Notes: a model not told the origin generated them from the letters alone. Positions 6,893 to 15,916 are shown, counted from the first letter of the stretch. The stretch is DNA of 19,719 nt from JBBILO01 sp037444855 (GCA_037444855.1 JBBILO010000013.1:1-19719); one strand, 5' to 3'. Made by a program: numbers and translations.

Positions 6893-9800
6893 ATGGCTAA
6901 ATTTAAAGAAGTGGCAAATTCTTATTGGCGAGAATCGTTACAAACGACCCAAAAATTTGATATTGAGAGAGTAATTGAAGAAATAGAAGAAAAAGTTGGT
7001 GGCGTTAGTTTTCTTACTCAGGCAATATGGCGAATTGGCGGACAAAAATTTTTCCCCCTTGATCCCAACAAACTAGTAATCGAAAAAGACGGAGAATCTG
7101 TTCTTAACTATCTTCCCCAAGATGATGAGCGAAGAAAACGATTTGAAGAGGTAAAGCAAAGGTTAGTCGAAAATTATGTTCTCAGTCAAGATGATGTTCT
7201 TATCTATGCCTATCTGGCAGAAATATCAGAGGAAGAATACTTGTCTCTATTGGCAAATCCAAAACAACTTCCTTCGATAGATGAAATCAGAAAAAGAGCT
7301 CAGGAAGAAAGATGGGATCTTTATGGCTATTTTGATGATTTATTAGCAGAAGATCCAAAAACCTTAGAAGAATGGCAAAAGAGAGGGTTTATGGTTCCTA
7401 AAAAACGTTCGAAAGAGGAACTTTACAAACAAACTTTATTAATAGTTCGGGATAAAGACCCGCTTCCTCAAACAAAGTATAATCCTGAACGCTTTTTCGA
7501 TCAAAGTATTTTTAATTTTCAGGAAGGAGGCTTTGCTTTAGATAGTTTTAAAGATTATCTTATGAGTTTGGAGAGAAAGATGATGATGTTAAGAGAAATG
7601 GTTTTAGATAATCCGCAAGACAGTCAGCTTACTGCCCTTGAAGCAGTTTTAGGCGATCGATTAAGTTTGGCAACAAGAGAGGCGGCAAAACAGATTTTAC
7701 TAGCAGCTGATTGCGGCCAATGTCAACTTAATCATCGAGAAAGGAGACAATTAGAAAATGTTTTAAAAATGGGTAATTGGTCATTTATTTTTGGATGGAA
7801 TAGGGAGATAAAAGATGTCTTTATCGAAAAAAATGGTAGGAAAGCATGGCAAGAAAAAATGAAAACCATTCAAAAATATTTACCGACTTTTTCCCTTATT
7901 AGCAAAAAACTAGGAGAGATGAGCGAAAAAAGATTGCCTTTTGCGATAGAACTTCCTGAAGAACCAGAAAAAAATCAAGCAACCAATCTTTTAAATGAGT
8001 ATTATCAAAAATGGTTGAAAAGAGTTAAAGATTATCGAAGATTAAGGCGGACATTTATTATTGGAACATTGTTTGCTCCTATTGCCGCCTTAAGTCTCAT
8101 CTCTAAAGAGCCTCTAGTTAAATCTGTTGTTCAAGATTTGCCCGAAACCGCTAAAGCGGCTTATCAAAATATCTTTTTACTTTTAGGCGAATCTGCGCCT
8201 TCTTCTTTAAGGAGATTGAATCAGATTAAAGATATTGCTTCAATTTTAAGTCATCAGAGAAGAGAATTTGGAGAGGATGTCTTTTTTCAAGTAGGTTTAG
8301 ATTATTTTGGAAAATATATTGAAAGAACTTCTCAAGAGTATTTTCCTAATCTTAGAATCGAATCTTCATCTGATTCCGAATTAAGCGAAGTTAATTTTTT
8401 AGAACAAGGACCTAAACTGCCGCAGACGCTCAGGGAACTATTGACAAGTTTAGAGAGCGCAACAGGCAGGCAACGATTTATTGATGAGTTAATTTATAAC
8501 TTTTATCAAATTGGAAGTTTTCGATTTGCGGATGAAGATCGGTTTACTTTTATTCCTCAAGAGGAGTTAAGTCAAAGGCTAGATAACCTAATTCAAAGAA
8601 TAAAAGACTTATTACAAAAGGAAGGAGATAAAAGTTTATCCATTGACAGTCTTAATTCTGCATCAAGAAAACAACAGGCGATTTCTGACTGGCAGGAGCT
8701 AATTGAAGAGGTTTTAAAATATTATATTCCCCAGTTAACAGATTGTATCAGAGTTCTTGAACCGGAAATTAAAGGTAATCCTTATGCTCCTTCTTCCTAC
8801 ACCGACTGGCCATTGGAGTTTGTCGCCAAAAGGTTGGGTTATTTACAGACAGAAAAGCTATTTGAAAAAATTATTGACCAATTAAATTTTGACATTCAGC
8901 CACCGATTAATATTAAGGGTCAACAAGAATTGGATAATTTTTTTGAAAATAATAGTTATTTAGGCTTTAATCAACAAAAATTTATCCAGTGGTTGAGTAA
9001 ATTCTCAAATTCTTTCGGCGATGACAAGACAAAATGGGCTTTTATTTCTTGGGCTCTCAGTTTAAACGAAACAGGGGAGATTGATCTTAACTTAATCTCT
9101 TCTTTTGTTGACCTTAACCGATTTAATCAAGCGATTAGCCGATCTTCTACGAGTGACGGCTTAATAGATGGTGGTGTTAGTGCTTCGGTTGCCGCTGGGT
9201 TAATCCAAAGTTCATTAAAAGGAGGTATTAGACGGGATATGTCTAGACGAGACTTTTTAAAATTCGCTACCGTTGTTGGTAGTTCAGCAGCTGCTCCCTT
9301 TCTTGTTCATAAAATTGGTGAACATTACGAATCGCAGTTTGAAATTGTTGATACCGTATTAAAAAAAATGAACGGCCGTATTTGGGTTGAAGTAGAAGAA
9401 AGATTAAAACCAATTTTAACTTTAAACCCTTTAGGATTTTCTCAAGCCTTAATAATTCGAACCAAAACAGGAGAAGAGCTGGGCCGATATTTTGAAACGA
9501 ATAAAGAATCAATACCCTTTGAGCACATTCCGGAAAAAGTAAAAAAATTTTTAATTGCTGTTGAAGATAAAAGATTTTTCGACCATAATGGTGTTGATTC
9601 AATAGGAATAATTCGTGCTTTAAGTTCGTCAGGAGAAGGCGGTGGAGGTTCAACCTTAACCCAGCAATTAATTCGCTTGCTTTGTTTCTCTCAGGAAGAG
9701 CTTTTAAAAGAGAGAACCAATAGCGATTTAGCTTACCGGAGAAAAGCAGTAGAAATCGTTGCTTCTTTACTCTTCGAAAAAAAATGGCAAGATTATTTTA

Positions 9801-11308
9801 TTAGTCGGGGATACAGTGAGCAAGAAGCTAAAGTAAAGACAAAAGAAAAAATTTTAGAGCTTTATTTAAACAATGTTCCTTTTGGGCCAAATATTTACGG
9901 AATTAAAGCAGCAGCAAAATCTTATTTTAATAAAGACCCTTCTCAATTAACCGATCTCGAAATTGCTTTTCTTATCGGAATAATCCAAAATCCAGTTGGT
10001 TATAATCCTTTATCAACTTTTTATTACGATCAGAGCGGTCAAATAGTAATTACTGGTTCAAAAAAAACAGGAGGCACAATTAATCTTAATGAAGTTCATC
10101 CGGCGGTAAAAAGATTGAGAAGGGATATTATTCCGTTATTGATTAAAATGAAAGTAGCAGATGAAGGGTTAAAAGACAAGGCTTTGAAAACCGCTATTAC
10201 TCTTACCCCCTTTAGACCAGATTCAAATTTACAACCTTATATTGATCAAGTTATCAACTGGCTAAGTCGACGCCTACCCCCTCAAAAAATTTTTTCTGGT
10301 TTAGAAGTAAATGTCTCATTAGATTTAGGATTGCAAGAAGAGCTTGAGCAGAAGATATTGGCTGAGATTGAAAAAGAAAAAGATAAAGGAGTCGATGAAG
10401 GCGCAATTATTATTCTTGATGGCGAGACAGGGGGAATTTTAAGTGTTGCCGGAGCAAGAGCTATACCTCAAGACACCAACCCAATTGTTGATAATGGAGT
10501 AGTTTTTGGCGAAAACTTTCCAGGCTCATCAGTAAAACCAATAACATATGCGGCGGCTTTAGCCGAAGGAAAATTAGCAGAAGGAGAAAAACTTACCGGG
10601 AATAATTATCGGGGTATAAGAAACGCTGGTAATGGCAATTATGAAAATCAACCTTGGCCGGTCGCTTTAGCATCTTCATTAAATACAGCTGCCCAGCAGT
10701 TGGCTGATCGTTTGGGAGCGCTTAGATTAAGAAGGCTCTGGGATAGATTAGGATTAAGAAAATCTGAATCCTTATCTTTAGCCAGCCTAAGCACCAATAT
10801 CACATTAGGAACAGAAAGAGTTCGGCCAATTGATTTAGCCAGAGCCTATATTACTTTTATTAATGATGGTAAACTTCCTCCAACTTCTTTAGTTTCTAAA
10901 GTTATGCAAAGAGGAAGAGAATTATTTAATCCCCAAAACCAATCATTGCCGGTTTTTTCCACCGATGTAGCCCGGGAGATATTTAACGCTTTAGGCGATC
11001 CGGAAAACAAAACTTTGCCCAACATCGAAACATGGACCGCTTTAAGAGATAGTCGTACAGAAGATAATCAAATTTGGTACTTTGCCAAAACCGGAACCGA
11101 GAGCAATCCTCAGGGAGGTCAAAGAGCGGTCTGGGTTGCCGGGGGTATGATTCATCCCTCCACAGGAAAAAAGTATATCGTTGTTACCTATTTGGGGACA
11201 CAGAATAATCAAGGGATGAGTTATGATGTTTGGGGTTCATCGACTTTGGCTCCTTTATGGCGTAGCATTCTTGATATAATAAAAGGAGAAGAAAAAAATT
11301 ATCAGTAA
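6893..11308 (+). CDS. Class A penicillin-binding protein (GT51 + transpeptidase) with 782-residue N-terminal extension
   Basis: The C-terminal ~690 residues form a bifunctional peptidoglycan synthase: GT51 polymerises lipid II, the transpeptidase cross-links stem peptides. GT51 motifs: EDKRFFDHNG (891-900), GGSTLTQQ (918-925), RRKAVEIVASLLFEKKW, KEKILELYLNNVPFG. Transpeptidase motifs: SSVK with catalytic Ser1212 and Lys1215, SLN (1262-1264), KTGTE (1399-1403). All key residues are present. Typical class A PBPs are 650-900 residues; here ~782 unrecognised residues precede the enzyme. The extension is helical and charged, with one hydrophobic stretch (TFIIGTLFAPIAALSLIS, 387-404) after RRLRR. 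Directly before GT51, where the usual membrane anchor sits, is SRRDFLKFATVVGSSAAAP (784-802), a perfect twin-arginine motif plus hydrophobic region. The in-frame ATG at 9239 has a strong upstream Shine-Dalgarno and may start a shorter product. The 610-residue gene follows after 20 bases. Confidence 0.95.
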   Translation: MAKFKEVANSYWRESLQTTQKFDIERVIEEIEEKVGGVSFLTQAIWRIGGQKFFPLDPNKLVIEKDGESVLNYLPQDDERRKRFEEVKQRLVENYVLSQDDVLIYAYLAEISEEEYLSLLANPKQLPSIDEIRKRAQEERWDLYGYFDDLLAEDPKTLEEWQKRGFMVPKKRSKEELYKQTLLIVRDKDPLPQTKYNPERFFDQSIFNFQEGGFALDSFKDYLMSLERKMMMLREMVLDNPQDSQLTALEAVLGDRLSLATREAAKQILLAADCGQCQLNHRERRQLENVLKMGNWSFIFGWNREIKDVFIEKNGRKAWQEKMKTIQKYLPTFSLISKKLGEMSEKRLPFAIELPEEPEKNQATNLLNEYYQKWLKRVKDYRRLRRTFIIGTLFAPIAALSLISKEPLVKSVVQDLPETAKAAYQNIFLLLGESAPSSLRRLNQIKDIASILSHQRREFGEDVFFQVGLDYFGKYIERTSQEYFPNLRIESSSDSELSEVNFLEQGPKLPQTLRELLTSLESATGRQRFIDELIYNFYQIGSFRFADEDRFTFIPQEELSQRLDNLIQRIKDLLQKEGDKSLSIDSLNSASRKQQAISDWQELIEEVLKYYIPQLTDCIRVLEPEIKGNPYAPSSYTDWPLEFVAKRLGYLQTEKLFEKIIDQLNFDIQPPINIKGQQELDNFFENNSYLGFNQQKFIQWLSKFSNSFGDDKTKWAFISWALSLNETGEIDLNLISSFVDLNRFNQAISRSSTSDGLIDGGVSASVAAGLIQSSLKGGIRRDMSRRDFLKFATVVGSSAAAPFLVHKIGEHYESQFEIVDTVLKKMNGRIWVEVEERLKPILTLNPLGFSQALIIRTKTGEELGRYFETNKESIPFEHIPEKVKKFLIAVEDKRFFDHNGVDSIGIIRALSSSGEGGGGSTLTQQLIRLLCFSQEELLKERTNSDLAYRRKAVEIVASLLFEKKWQDYFISRGYSEQEAKVKTKEKILELYLNNVPFGPNIYGIKAAAKSYFNKDPSQLTDLEIAFLIGIIQNPVGYNPLSTFYYDQSGQIVITGSKKTGGTINLNEVHPAVKRLRRDIIPLLIKMKVADEGLKDKALKTAITLTPFRPDSNLQPYIDQVINWLSRRLPPQKIFSGLEVNVSLDLGLQEELEQKILAEIEKEKDKGVDEGAIIILDGETGGILSVAGARAIPQDTNPIVDNGVVFGENFPGSSVKPITYAAALAEGKLAEGEKLTGNNYRGIRNAGNGNYENQPWPVALASSLNTAAQQLADRLGALRLRRLWDRLGLRKSESLSLASLSTNITLGTERVRPIDLARAYITFINDGKLPPTSLVSKVMQRGRELFNPQNQSLPVFSTDVAREIFNALGDPENKTLPNIETWTALRDSRTEDNQIWYFAKTGTESNPQGGQRAVWVAGGMIHPSTGKKYIVVTYLGTQNNQGMSYDVWGSSTLAPLWRSILDIIKGEEKNYQ
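9217..9241 (+). promoter_or_regulatory. Internal Shine-Dalgarno and ATG for a Tat-signal-bearing short PBP
   Basis: Within the PBP gene, AAAAGGAGG (9217-9225) lies 13 bases before an in-frame ATG (9239-9241, Met783). That ATG opens MSRRDFLKFATVV, where the twin-arginine motif would sit at the very N-terminus as Tat signals require. The product would be 689 residues, a normal class A PBP size. The spacing is longer than the usual 5-9 bases, and the purine run could be chance. The operon-head genes here lack such sites, which makes it stand out. Confidence 0.45.
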
Positions 11309-11313
11309 TCGAG

Positions 11314-11319
11314 AGAAGG
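11314..11319 (+). promoter_or_regulatory. Ribosome binding site of the 610-residue protein gene
   Basis: AGAAGG nine bases before the ATG at 11329, in the 20-base gap after the PBP stop. No -10 box is in the leaderless position. This gene is therefore read from the PBP transcript with a normal Shine-Dalgarno, in contrast to the operon-head genes. Confidence 0.6.
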
Positions 11320-11328
11320 CAATAACCT

Positions 11329-13161
11329 ATGTCAGAAACAGCCGAATTAATAACACAAGAGGTAATCAAATCTCCGGAACAGGAATTTTTTTCATCAGAA
11401 TACGACGCGCTTCATATTAGGTTGCTCTTAGGAGGAAAGGCTTTAAATCCCGACAACTATCAATTACCTCAAGTCGATAAAACTCAGATTAAAGACTTTG
11501 AAGAAAGAAGAGAGAATTATCAAGTATTTAACGAAGCCTCAACCAAAGAAAGACAAAAATTAGTCGCCACAAGTGAGGAGAAATTAGAACAAGCGATTAC
11601 TGATTGGATCATCGGAACAAAAGACAAAAAAGGGATGCGGGAATTGTTAACTCAAGATTTTGACAAATATTTTGAAGCGGAAAAAGCGAAAAGATGGCGA
11701 ACAACTTTAAATCAATTCTTGAAACACTTAGGAATAGAAGATATTTCTCAGGCAACTAAAGATGATATCAGACAAAAAATCTATGATCGTTATTTTACCG
11801 GAAAAAATAAAAGATCTAATATTTATCAATTTGTTTTAGATGTCTTAATCTCCCAAAACCATGATTTTTCCGCCATTAAAAACAACATCGATGTTTATCA
11901 ATGGTTTGCCGGTATTTTTGGTGTTAACTCCCAACAGTTGGTCGCTCATTTAATCGCCGCCGAAGCCGAATATCAACAAGATCCCGATGTCCTTATTGCT
12001 AAAGCTAATGCCGATACGGATAAAAAAGACGACAAAGGTCAACCTATCGGAAGGATAAACGTCTTAAATGAAAAAGAAAAAGAAGTTTTAAGATTTGTTT
12101 GGCAAAAAGAAGAAGATACCTCAAAAGATGAAGGGGAAAGCCAAGAGGAAAATGAAACGAGTATTGTCGTTGAAGGAGAGGATCAAGAAGAAGAGAAGTC
12201 TGATTTACAAAAAGAAGTTGCCGACTTAAAAAAAGAACTTGAAAAAAAGGCGGCAGAAAAAGAGGATGGAATTCTAAGAGCAATAACTTCTACCACCGGC
12301 AATGATATGTATATCTATCAACAAATTATTTGCCACGAAAATTTTAGGATGCGTGATGCTTCCGGCAAAGATATTTATTGGCGAGGATATTTAATGGTGG
12401 AAGAAGAAGATATCCCTCAGGCAGTGAGATTACTTTTAAAGATTGCTTCAACAAGAACAAAAAAAGGTTTGCCAACAAAATTTAAATGGTTGGTAGGATA
12501 TAAAAATCCGGACGATGAAATTGATGAACATATAGGAGATTATTCAATGTTAGATGATGAGGTTGGGCGAGTAGTTATTTATGGTCAAACACAAGAGGAA
12601 ATTAAAGAAATTTTGACCGCTTTATCCCAACTTTCTGAATGGCAAGAGATTGAAAAAAGGAGAAGAGACAATCGGCCGGTCCGCAGACCTGGAACTTCAG
12701 CTTTAGAACTGGAGATAAATGGGAAAAAAGAAGAATTTCGCACTCTTTGTTATGGTGAAGCGCAAGGATTTTCTGAATATGCGGCTGTAGATCCGTTATG
12801 GCGCTTTACTCGTAAAGGATATTTTACTCAAGTATTGTTATCACCGGAGCAAATTCGTGAGGATGCCAAAAAGGCGCAGAAAAGATTAAGTGAAATTTAT
12901 AATTTAGATAAAGAGATACTTCTTAGAAGTCGTTTTTTGTTTATTGAAAAAATCAATGAAATTTCTGAAAGGGATGGAAAAAGGAACGGAATCATAAGAC
13001 CCACGGAAAGAGATATAACTGATTTAATTCAATCAATCAAAAATGAGCCGGCATTCAACACACATATAAGCGAAATAAGAAAAATATATCCAGGGATGAC
13101 CGATGACCAATTAATAGCCGAGTTTATTAATGATATGAACCTTCTGAGACTTCAAAATTAA
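11329..13161 (+). CDS. Unknown 610-residue protein sharing an N-terminal domain with the HExxH protein
   Basis: Not recognised as a known family. Residues ~20-265 are clearly paralogous to the start of the minus-strand 694-residue protein: ALHIRLLLGGKALNP (27-41) against ALHTRMALGGEALNP, IYDRYFT against IYQRYFT, QWFAGIFG (191-198) identical, and GRINVLNEKE (from 241) against SRINWLNPTE. About 265-320 is an acidic then coiled-coil linker (EEEKSDLQKEVADLKKELEK). The C-terminal ~290 residues are a separate mixed domain (ICHENFRMRDASGKDIYWRG; WLVGYKNPDDEID; EFRTLCYGEAQGFSEYAA) with no motif I can name. No signal peptide or membrane segment is visible, so it is probably cytoplasmic. It lies 20 bases after the PBP gene with a good Shine-Dalgarno, so it is co-transcribed. 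It may bring the shared domain into contact with the PBP's cytoplasmic part; this is inferred from linkage only. Confidence 0.8.
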   Translation: MSETAELITQEVIKSPEQEFFSSEYDALHIRLLLGGKALNPDNYQLPQVDKTQIKDFEERRENYQVFNEASTKERQKLVATSEEKLEQAITDWIIGTKDKKGMRELLTQDFDKYFEAEKAKRWRTTLNQFLKHLGIEDISQATKDDIRQKIYDRYFTGKNKRSNIYQFVLDVLISQNHDFSAIKNNIDVYQWFAGIFGVNSQQLVAHLIAAEAEYQQDPDVLIAKANADTDKKDDKGQPIGRINVLNEKEKEVLRFVWQKEEDTSKDEGESQEENETSIVVEGEDQEEEKSDLQKEVADLKKELEKKAAEKEDGILRAITSTTGNDMYIYQQIICHENFRMRDASGKDIYWRGYLMVEEEDIPQAVRLLLKIASTRTKKGLPTKFKWLVGYKNPDDEIDEHIGDYSMLDDEVGRVVIYGQTQEEIKEILTALSQLSEWQEIEKRRRDNRPVRRPGTSALELEINGKKEEFRTLCYGEAQGFSEYAAVDPLWRFTRKGYFTQVLLSPEQIREDAKKAQKRLSEIYNLDKEILLRSRFLFIEKINEISERDGKRNGIIRPTERDITDLIQSIKNEPAFNTHISEIRKIYPGMTDDQLIAEFINDMNLLRLQN

Positions 13162-13301
13162 AAAGATAAGATGATTTTATATCTTGCTATCTTCCGGCAG
13201 TTGGTGGTTAAAGGGTTAGGAAGAACTTCAGTAAGATATATTGTTTGGAGGTAAGTTTGAGGAAGATATGATCTAAATGATATCTAATTGCTTATTTCAA
13301 T

Positions 13302-13787
13302 TTATCCCCGTTTTTTTCCTATTATTGTCACCATTAGTTTATTATTCTTAATAAATTGAAGCTTTACACCTTCAATGAGAATTCCAGCCTTTTGTTGGTC
13401 GAGTTGCCTTTGGATAGCCCTTTGTAAATATTGATAAAAAGGTTGTTGCTTTAGCTTTTCAGCTACATTGTGTCCTCCAATCGTTTCTGGCTGAGAAGTT
13501 AGTAGTCTAAACTGAATTTGGTTATCAGGAGCGTTAGTTAGAACAAAAAAGAGAGATATTTTGGGTTTAAAAAAACCAGCATCTATCTCAATTTCTACAT
13601 TTCTTTTACCTTCCTGATTAAAAATTTCTATCGTAGGTTTTGGATCTTTTAATAATTTTCTCTTCTTAATGGCTTTAGGTAATGGAATTGATGATAGGAT
13701 ATTTTCAACAGCTGATAATAACCCGTCTTTGTCTAAATGAATTTTTACCGTTTCTCCAGCCTCTATTTTTTGTTTGGTAATCCCCAA
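13302..13787 (-). CDS. Hypothetical beta-rich protein, in frame with the upstream metallopeptidase gene
   Basis: 161 residues from a TTG at 13787, not recognised. The pattern is alternating beta strands and short helices (TVKIHLDKDGLL; VEIEIDAGFF; ISLFFVLTNAP; IQFRLLTSQPETIGG), ending in a strand pair GVKLQFIKNNKLMVTIIGKK. No catalytic motif, signal or membrane segment is visible. The TTG has no Shine-Dalgarno. The frame is open back to the TAA of the 694-residue gene at 13821 and the intervening codons (EACEAKSFDEIL) look protein-like. So this may be the detached C-terminal domain of that protein, produced by a nonsense mutation, by readthrough or by reinitiation. It converges on the 610-residue gene with 140 bases between. 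Confidence 0.65.
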   Translation of the reverse strand: MGITKQKIEAGETVKIHLDKDGLLSAVENILSSIPLPKAIKKRKLLKDPKPTIEIFNQEGKRNVEIEIDAGFFKPKISLFFVLTNAPDNQIQFRLLTSQPETIGGHNVAEKLKQQPFYQYLQRAIQRQLDQQKAGILIEGVKLQFIKNNKLMVTIIGKKRG

Positions 13788-13820
13788 TATTTCATCAAAA
13801 GATTTAGCTTCGCAGGCTTC

Positions 13821-15905
13821 TTAAACAGTTTCTTCTATCAATTGTCTTCTTGCCGCTGGTGGAAGCGCATAGTGTGGAGAAGTTTCTAGAAGTCTTTTTA
13901 TCTCTTTTTTCTGATCTTGAGTTAAATTATTTCTTATAAATCCAAGGGTTAAATCGTAATGAACGTTTTGCTCTCCTTGTTTTAATTTTTCTTCAATTTT
14001 TTTTGCTTCACAATCCATTAGAAAGTAAAGAATGGAAGTAAAATGAGGTCTTTTGGTAATATATTTACCATTAGGGGTTTTTACATGCCCGTCCAATAGT
14101 TCTATCAGTCGACGAAAATCTTCTGAAGTAAATAGACTTCTGGCGAAATACCGAAACGTTTCCTCTTCAGACATACCTTTTTCTTGAGAAACTATTTTAA
14201 TTAACTCTATTAAAACTTCTCTTTCTTGTTGATAGATGTTTGGCATATCGATAACAGCGTTGTTATCAGTTGCCCACCTCGCTATGATTTCCTCAGTGAC
14301 CGCTTCGTCTAATTCAGTTCCACGAATCCAGAAAGTAACGCTTGTTGAATCATTTTCTTCTTGTTTCTTAACAGGTTTAGAGACAAGCAAGCCTAATTTA
14401 GCTAATTGAGAGAGGGATTGCTTTTTCCAATAGGCTAAATCTGAAAAAAGATGAACAAGTTCGTGAGGAGAAACTTCACTAAAAACTCTTTTTAAAAACT
14501 GATTAAATTCGCTTTGAGGAATTCGTCGCCAACCTTCTTGATAAGCTAATCTTTTAGCGGCATTATCGATAATCTCAAGATCTAAAAATAAGCCAGGCGT
14601 TAAAGGATTAACAAAAGCTAAAGCGCCATTTGGATTGATAATTTTTGCCATCTTGCCACTAATGGGTATAATCTGAATTTTATCTTCATAAGAAGGTATT
14701 TTAATTCCGTATTTATTTTTAAGATATTGAGGAAAAGTGGGATGAACTTCACTTAATTGCCCGACAATCCATCGACCAAACTCATCCATATTTATTCCTT
14801 TTTCCTCTAAAGCTCGATAATTTTCCTCTATTTCTTTTTCTATCGCTTTAACAATTTGAAGAGGACTGCCTTGTTCGGCTAAAGAAGGATAGGTCTCTAC
14901 TAATATTTTGGCGATATAGTTAAGTGGATTTGGTTCAGGTAATTTTCGAGGTTTGTCAGGTTCAAATTTGACATATTCCCATTTTAGAGGAGGTATTGTT
15001 TCGGCTGTTTGGGGTGGCGAAGTTGATTGTCTTGAATCAAGTTCTCTTTTCAACCGACTGGTTTGATAAAGCCAATTAAGACAGGTTTCTTCGGTAGGAT
15101 TTAACCAGTTTATTCGACTAGTAATTTGTCCATCTATAATTTTGGATTCGTTAGCCTGATTAATTAATTTCTGCATTCTTTGTTGATCAGCCAATTTAAT
15201 TCTTGTATGAATTAATTCTCTAATTACTTGATTGGCGTGGATTTGTTTAGGTTCTTCTTCTTGATTTGAAGAACCAAAAATTCCGGCGAACCACTGAATA
15301 ATATCAAGATCAGCAACAATTTCATCATAATTGTTGTTATAGGCAGCAATTATATCGTCGATGAATTGATTGAGATTGGAAGGAATACAGACTTTTTCTT
15401 GGCCAGTTTCTGTTGTTATTGTGACAGTTGTTGTTTCTCCTTGTTCTTGAGAGGTAAAATAACGCTGATAAATCCGCTGAGCTGTTTGTTCATTGAAACC
15501 ATTAAGGTTAATGCCACCAATCATTCGCTGACTTAACCGATTGATAAAATTTCTATTTTTTGGGTCTTTAAAAATAGAGACCATTTCTGCTACCCAGATC
15601 TCCATTTGTTTTTCAAATTTTTTTTGTTCATCTAGTTGAGATAAATTTGCATCTTTGTTAATGATTTCTTGCCATCTTTTTTTCCAGTAACTTACTCGTT
15701 CAGCAGTTGAACCGATGGCGGCGATCGCCACTGTTTGATTAAGATTGGTCAATTGTTCGTCTGTAATTGGAGGTAGATTTCTATTGTTGGGATTTAAAGC
15801 TTCTCCACCTAGCGCCATTCTTGTATGAAGAGCAATCATCTCACCATCGGTTGGAAATCTTTCTGGGGGGAGAAGTGAGTCCTGAGCCAATTGTCGTTCT
15901 GTCAT
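13821..15905 (-). CDS. Putative HExxH zinc metallopeptidase with paralogous N-terminal domain
   Basis: 694 residues. The N-terminal ~280 residues match the 610-residue protein (ALHTRMALGGEALNP 25-39; QWFAGIFG 204-211), with an extra Thr-rich insertion before the second motif. A Pro-rich linker follows (STSPPQTAETIPPLKWEY). The C-terminal half carries SPHELVHLF with HELVH at 481-485, the zinc-binding HExxH motif, and ELDEAVTEEI at about 531-540, which fits the third zinc ligand (Glu534) of gluzincins. The protein lacks a signal peptide or membrane segment, so it should act in the cytoplasm unless exported otherwise. The family cannot be named, and the substrate is unknown. The start ATG at 15905 follows a TATAAT by 11 bases. 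The frame continues past the TAA into the 161-residue frame, so the present C-terminus may be a truncation. Peptidase call is fairly good; activity is inferred. Confidence 0.82.
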   Translation of the reverse strand: MTERQLAQDSLLPPERFPTDGEMIALHTRMALGGEALNPNNRNLPPITDEQLTNLNQTVAIAAIGSTAERVSYWKKRWQEIINKDANLSQLDEQKKFEKQMEIWVAEMVSIFKDPKNRNFINRLSQRMIGGINLNGFNEQTAQRIYQRYFTSQEQGETTTVTITTETGQEKVCIPSNLNQFIDDIIAAYNNNYDEIVADLDIIQWFAGIFGSSNQEEEPKQIHANQVIRELIHTRIKLADQQRMQKLINQANESKIIDGQITSRINWLNPTEETCLNWLYQTSRLKRELDSRQSTSPPQTAETIPPLKWEYVKFEPDKPRKLPEPNPLNYIAKILVETYPSLAEQGSPLQIVKAIEKEIEENYRALEEKGINMDEFGRWIVGQLSEVHPTFPQYLKNKYGIKIPSYEDKIQIIPISGKMAKIINPNGALAFVNPLTPGLFLDLEIIDNAAKRLAYQEGWRRIPQSEFNQFLKRVFSEVSPHELVHLFSDLAYWKKQSLSQLAKLGLLVSKPVKKQEENDSTSVTFWIRGTELDEAVTEEIIARWATDNNAVIDMPNIYQQEREVLIELIKIVSQEKGMSEEETFRYFARSLFTSEDFRRLIELLDGHVKTPNGKYITKRPHFTSILYFLMDCEAKKIEEKLKQGEQNVHYDLTLGFIRNNLTQDQKKEIKRLLETSPHYALPPAARRQLIEETV

Positions 15906-15916
15906 AATAATAAGTT

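Noticed and set aside
3545..11308. Alternative genetic code (UGA as Gly or Trp)
   Set aside because: Frames of 1096 and 1471 residues contain no internal TGA and use TGG for Trp, so UGA is not a regular sense codon here.
13264..13285. Terminator between the convergent genes (AGATAT / ATATCT inverted repeat)
   Set aside because: Six-base AT-only arms, a 10-base loop and no T-tract; AAGATA / TATCTT at 13163-13193 is equally weak.
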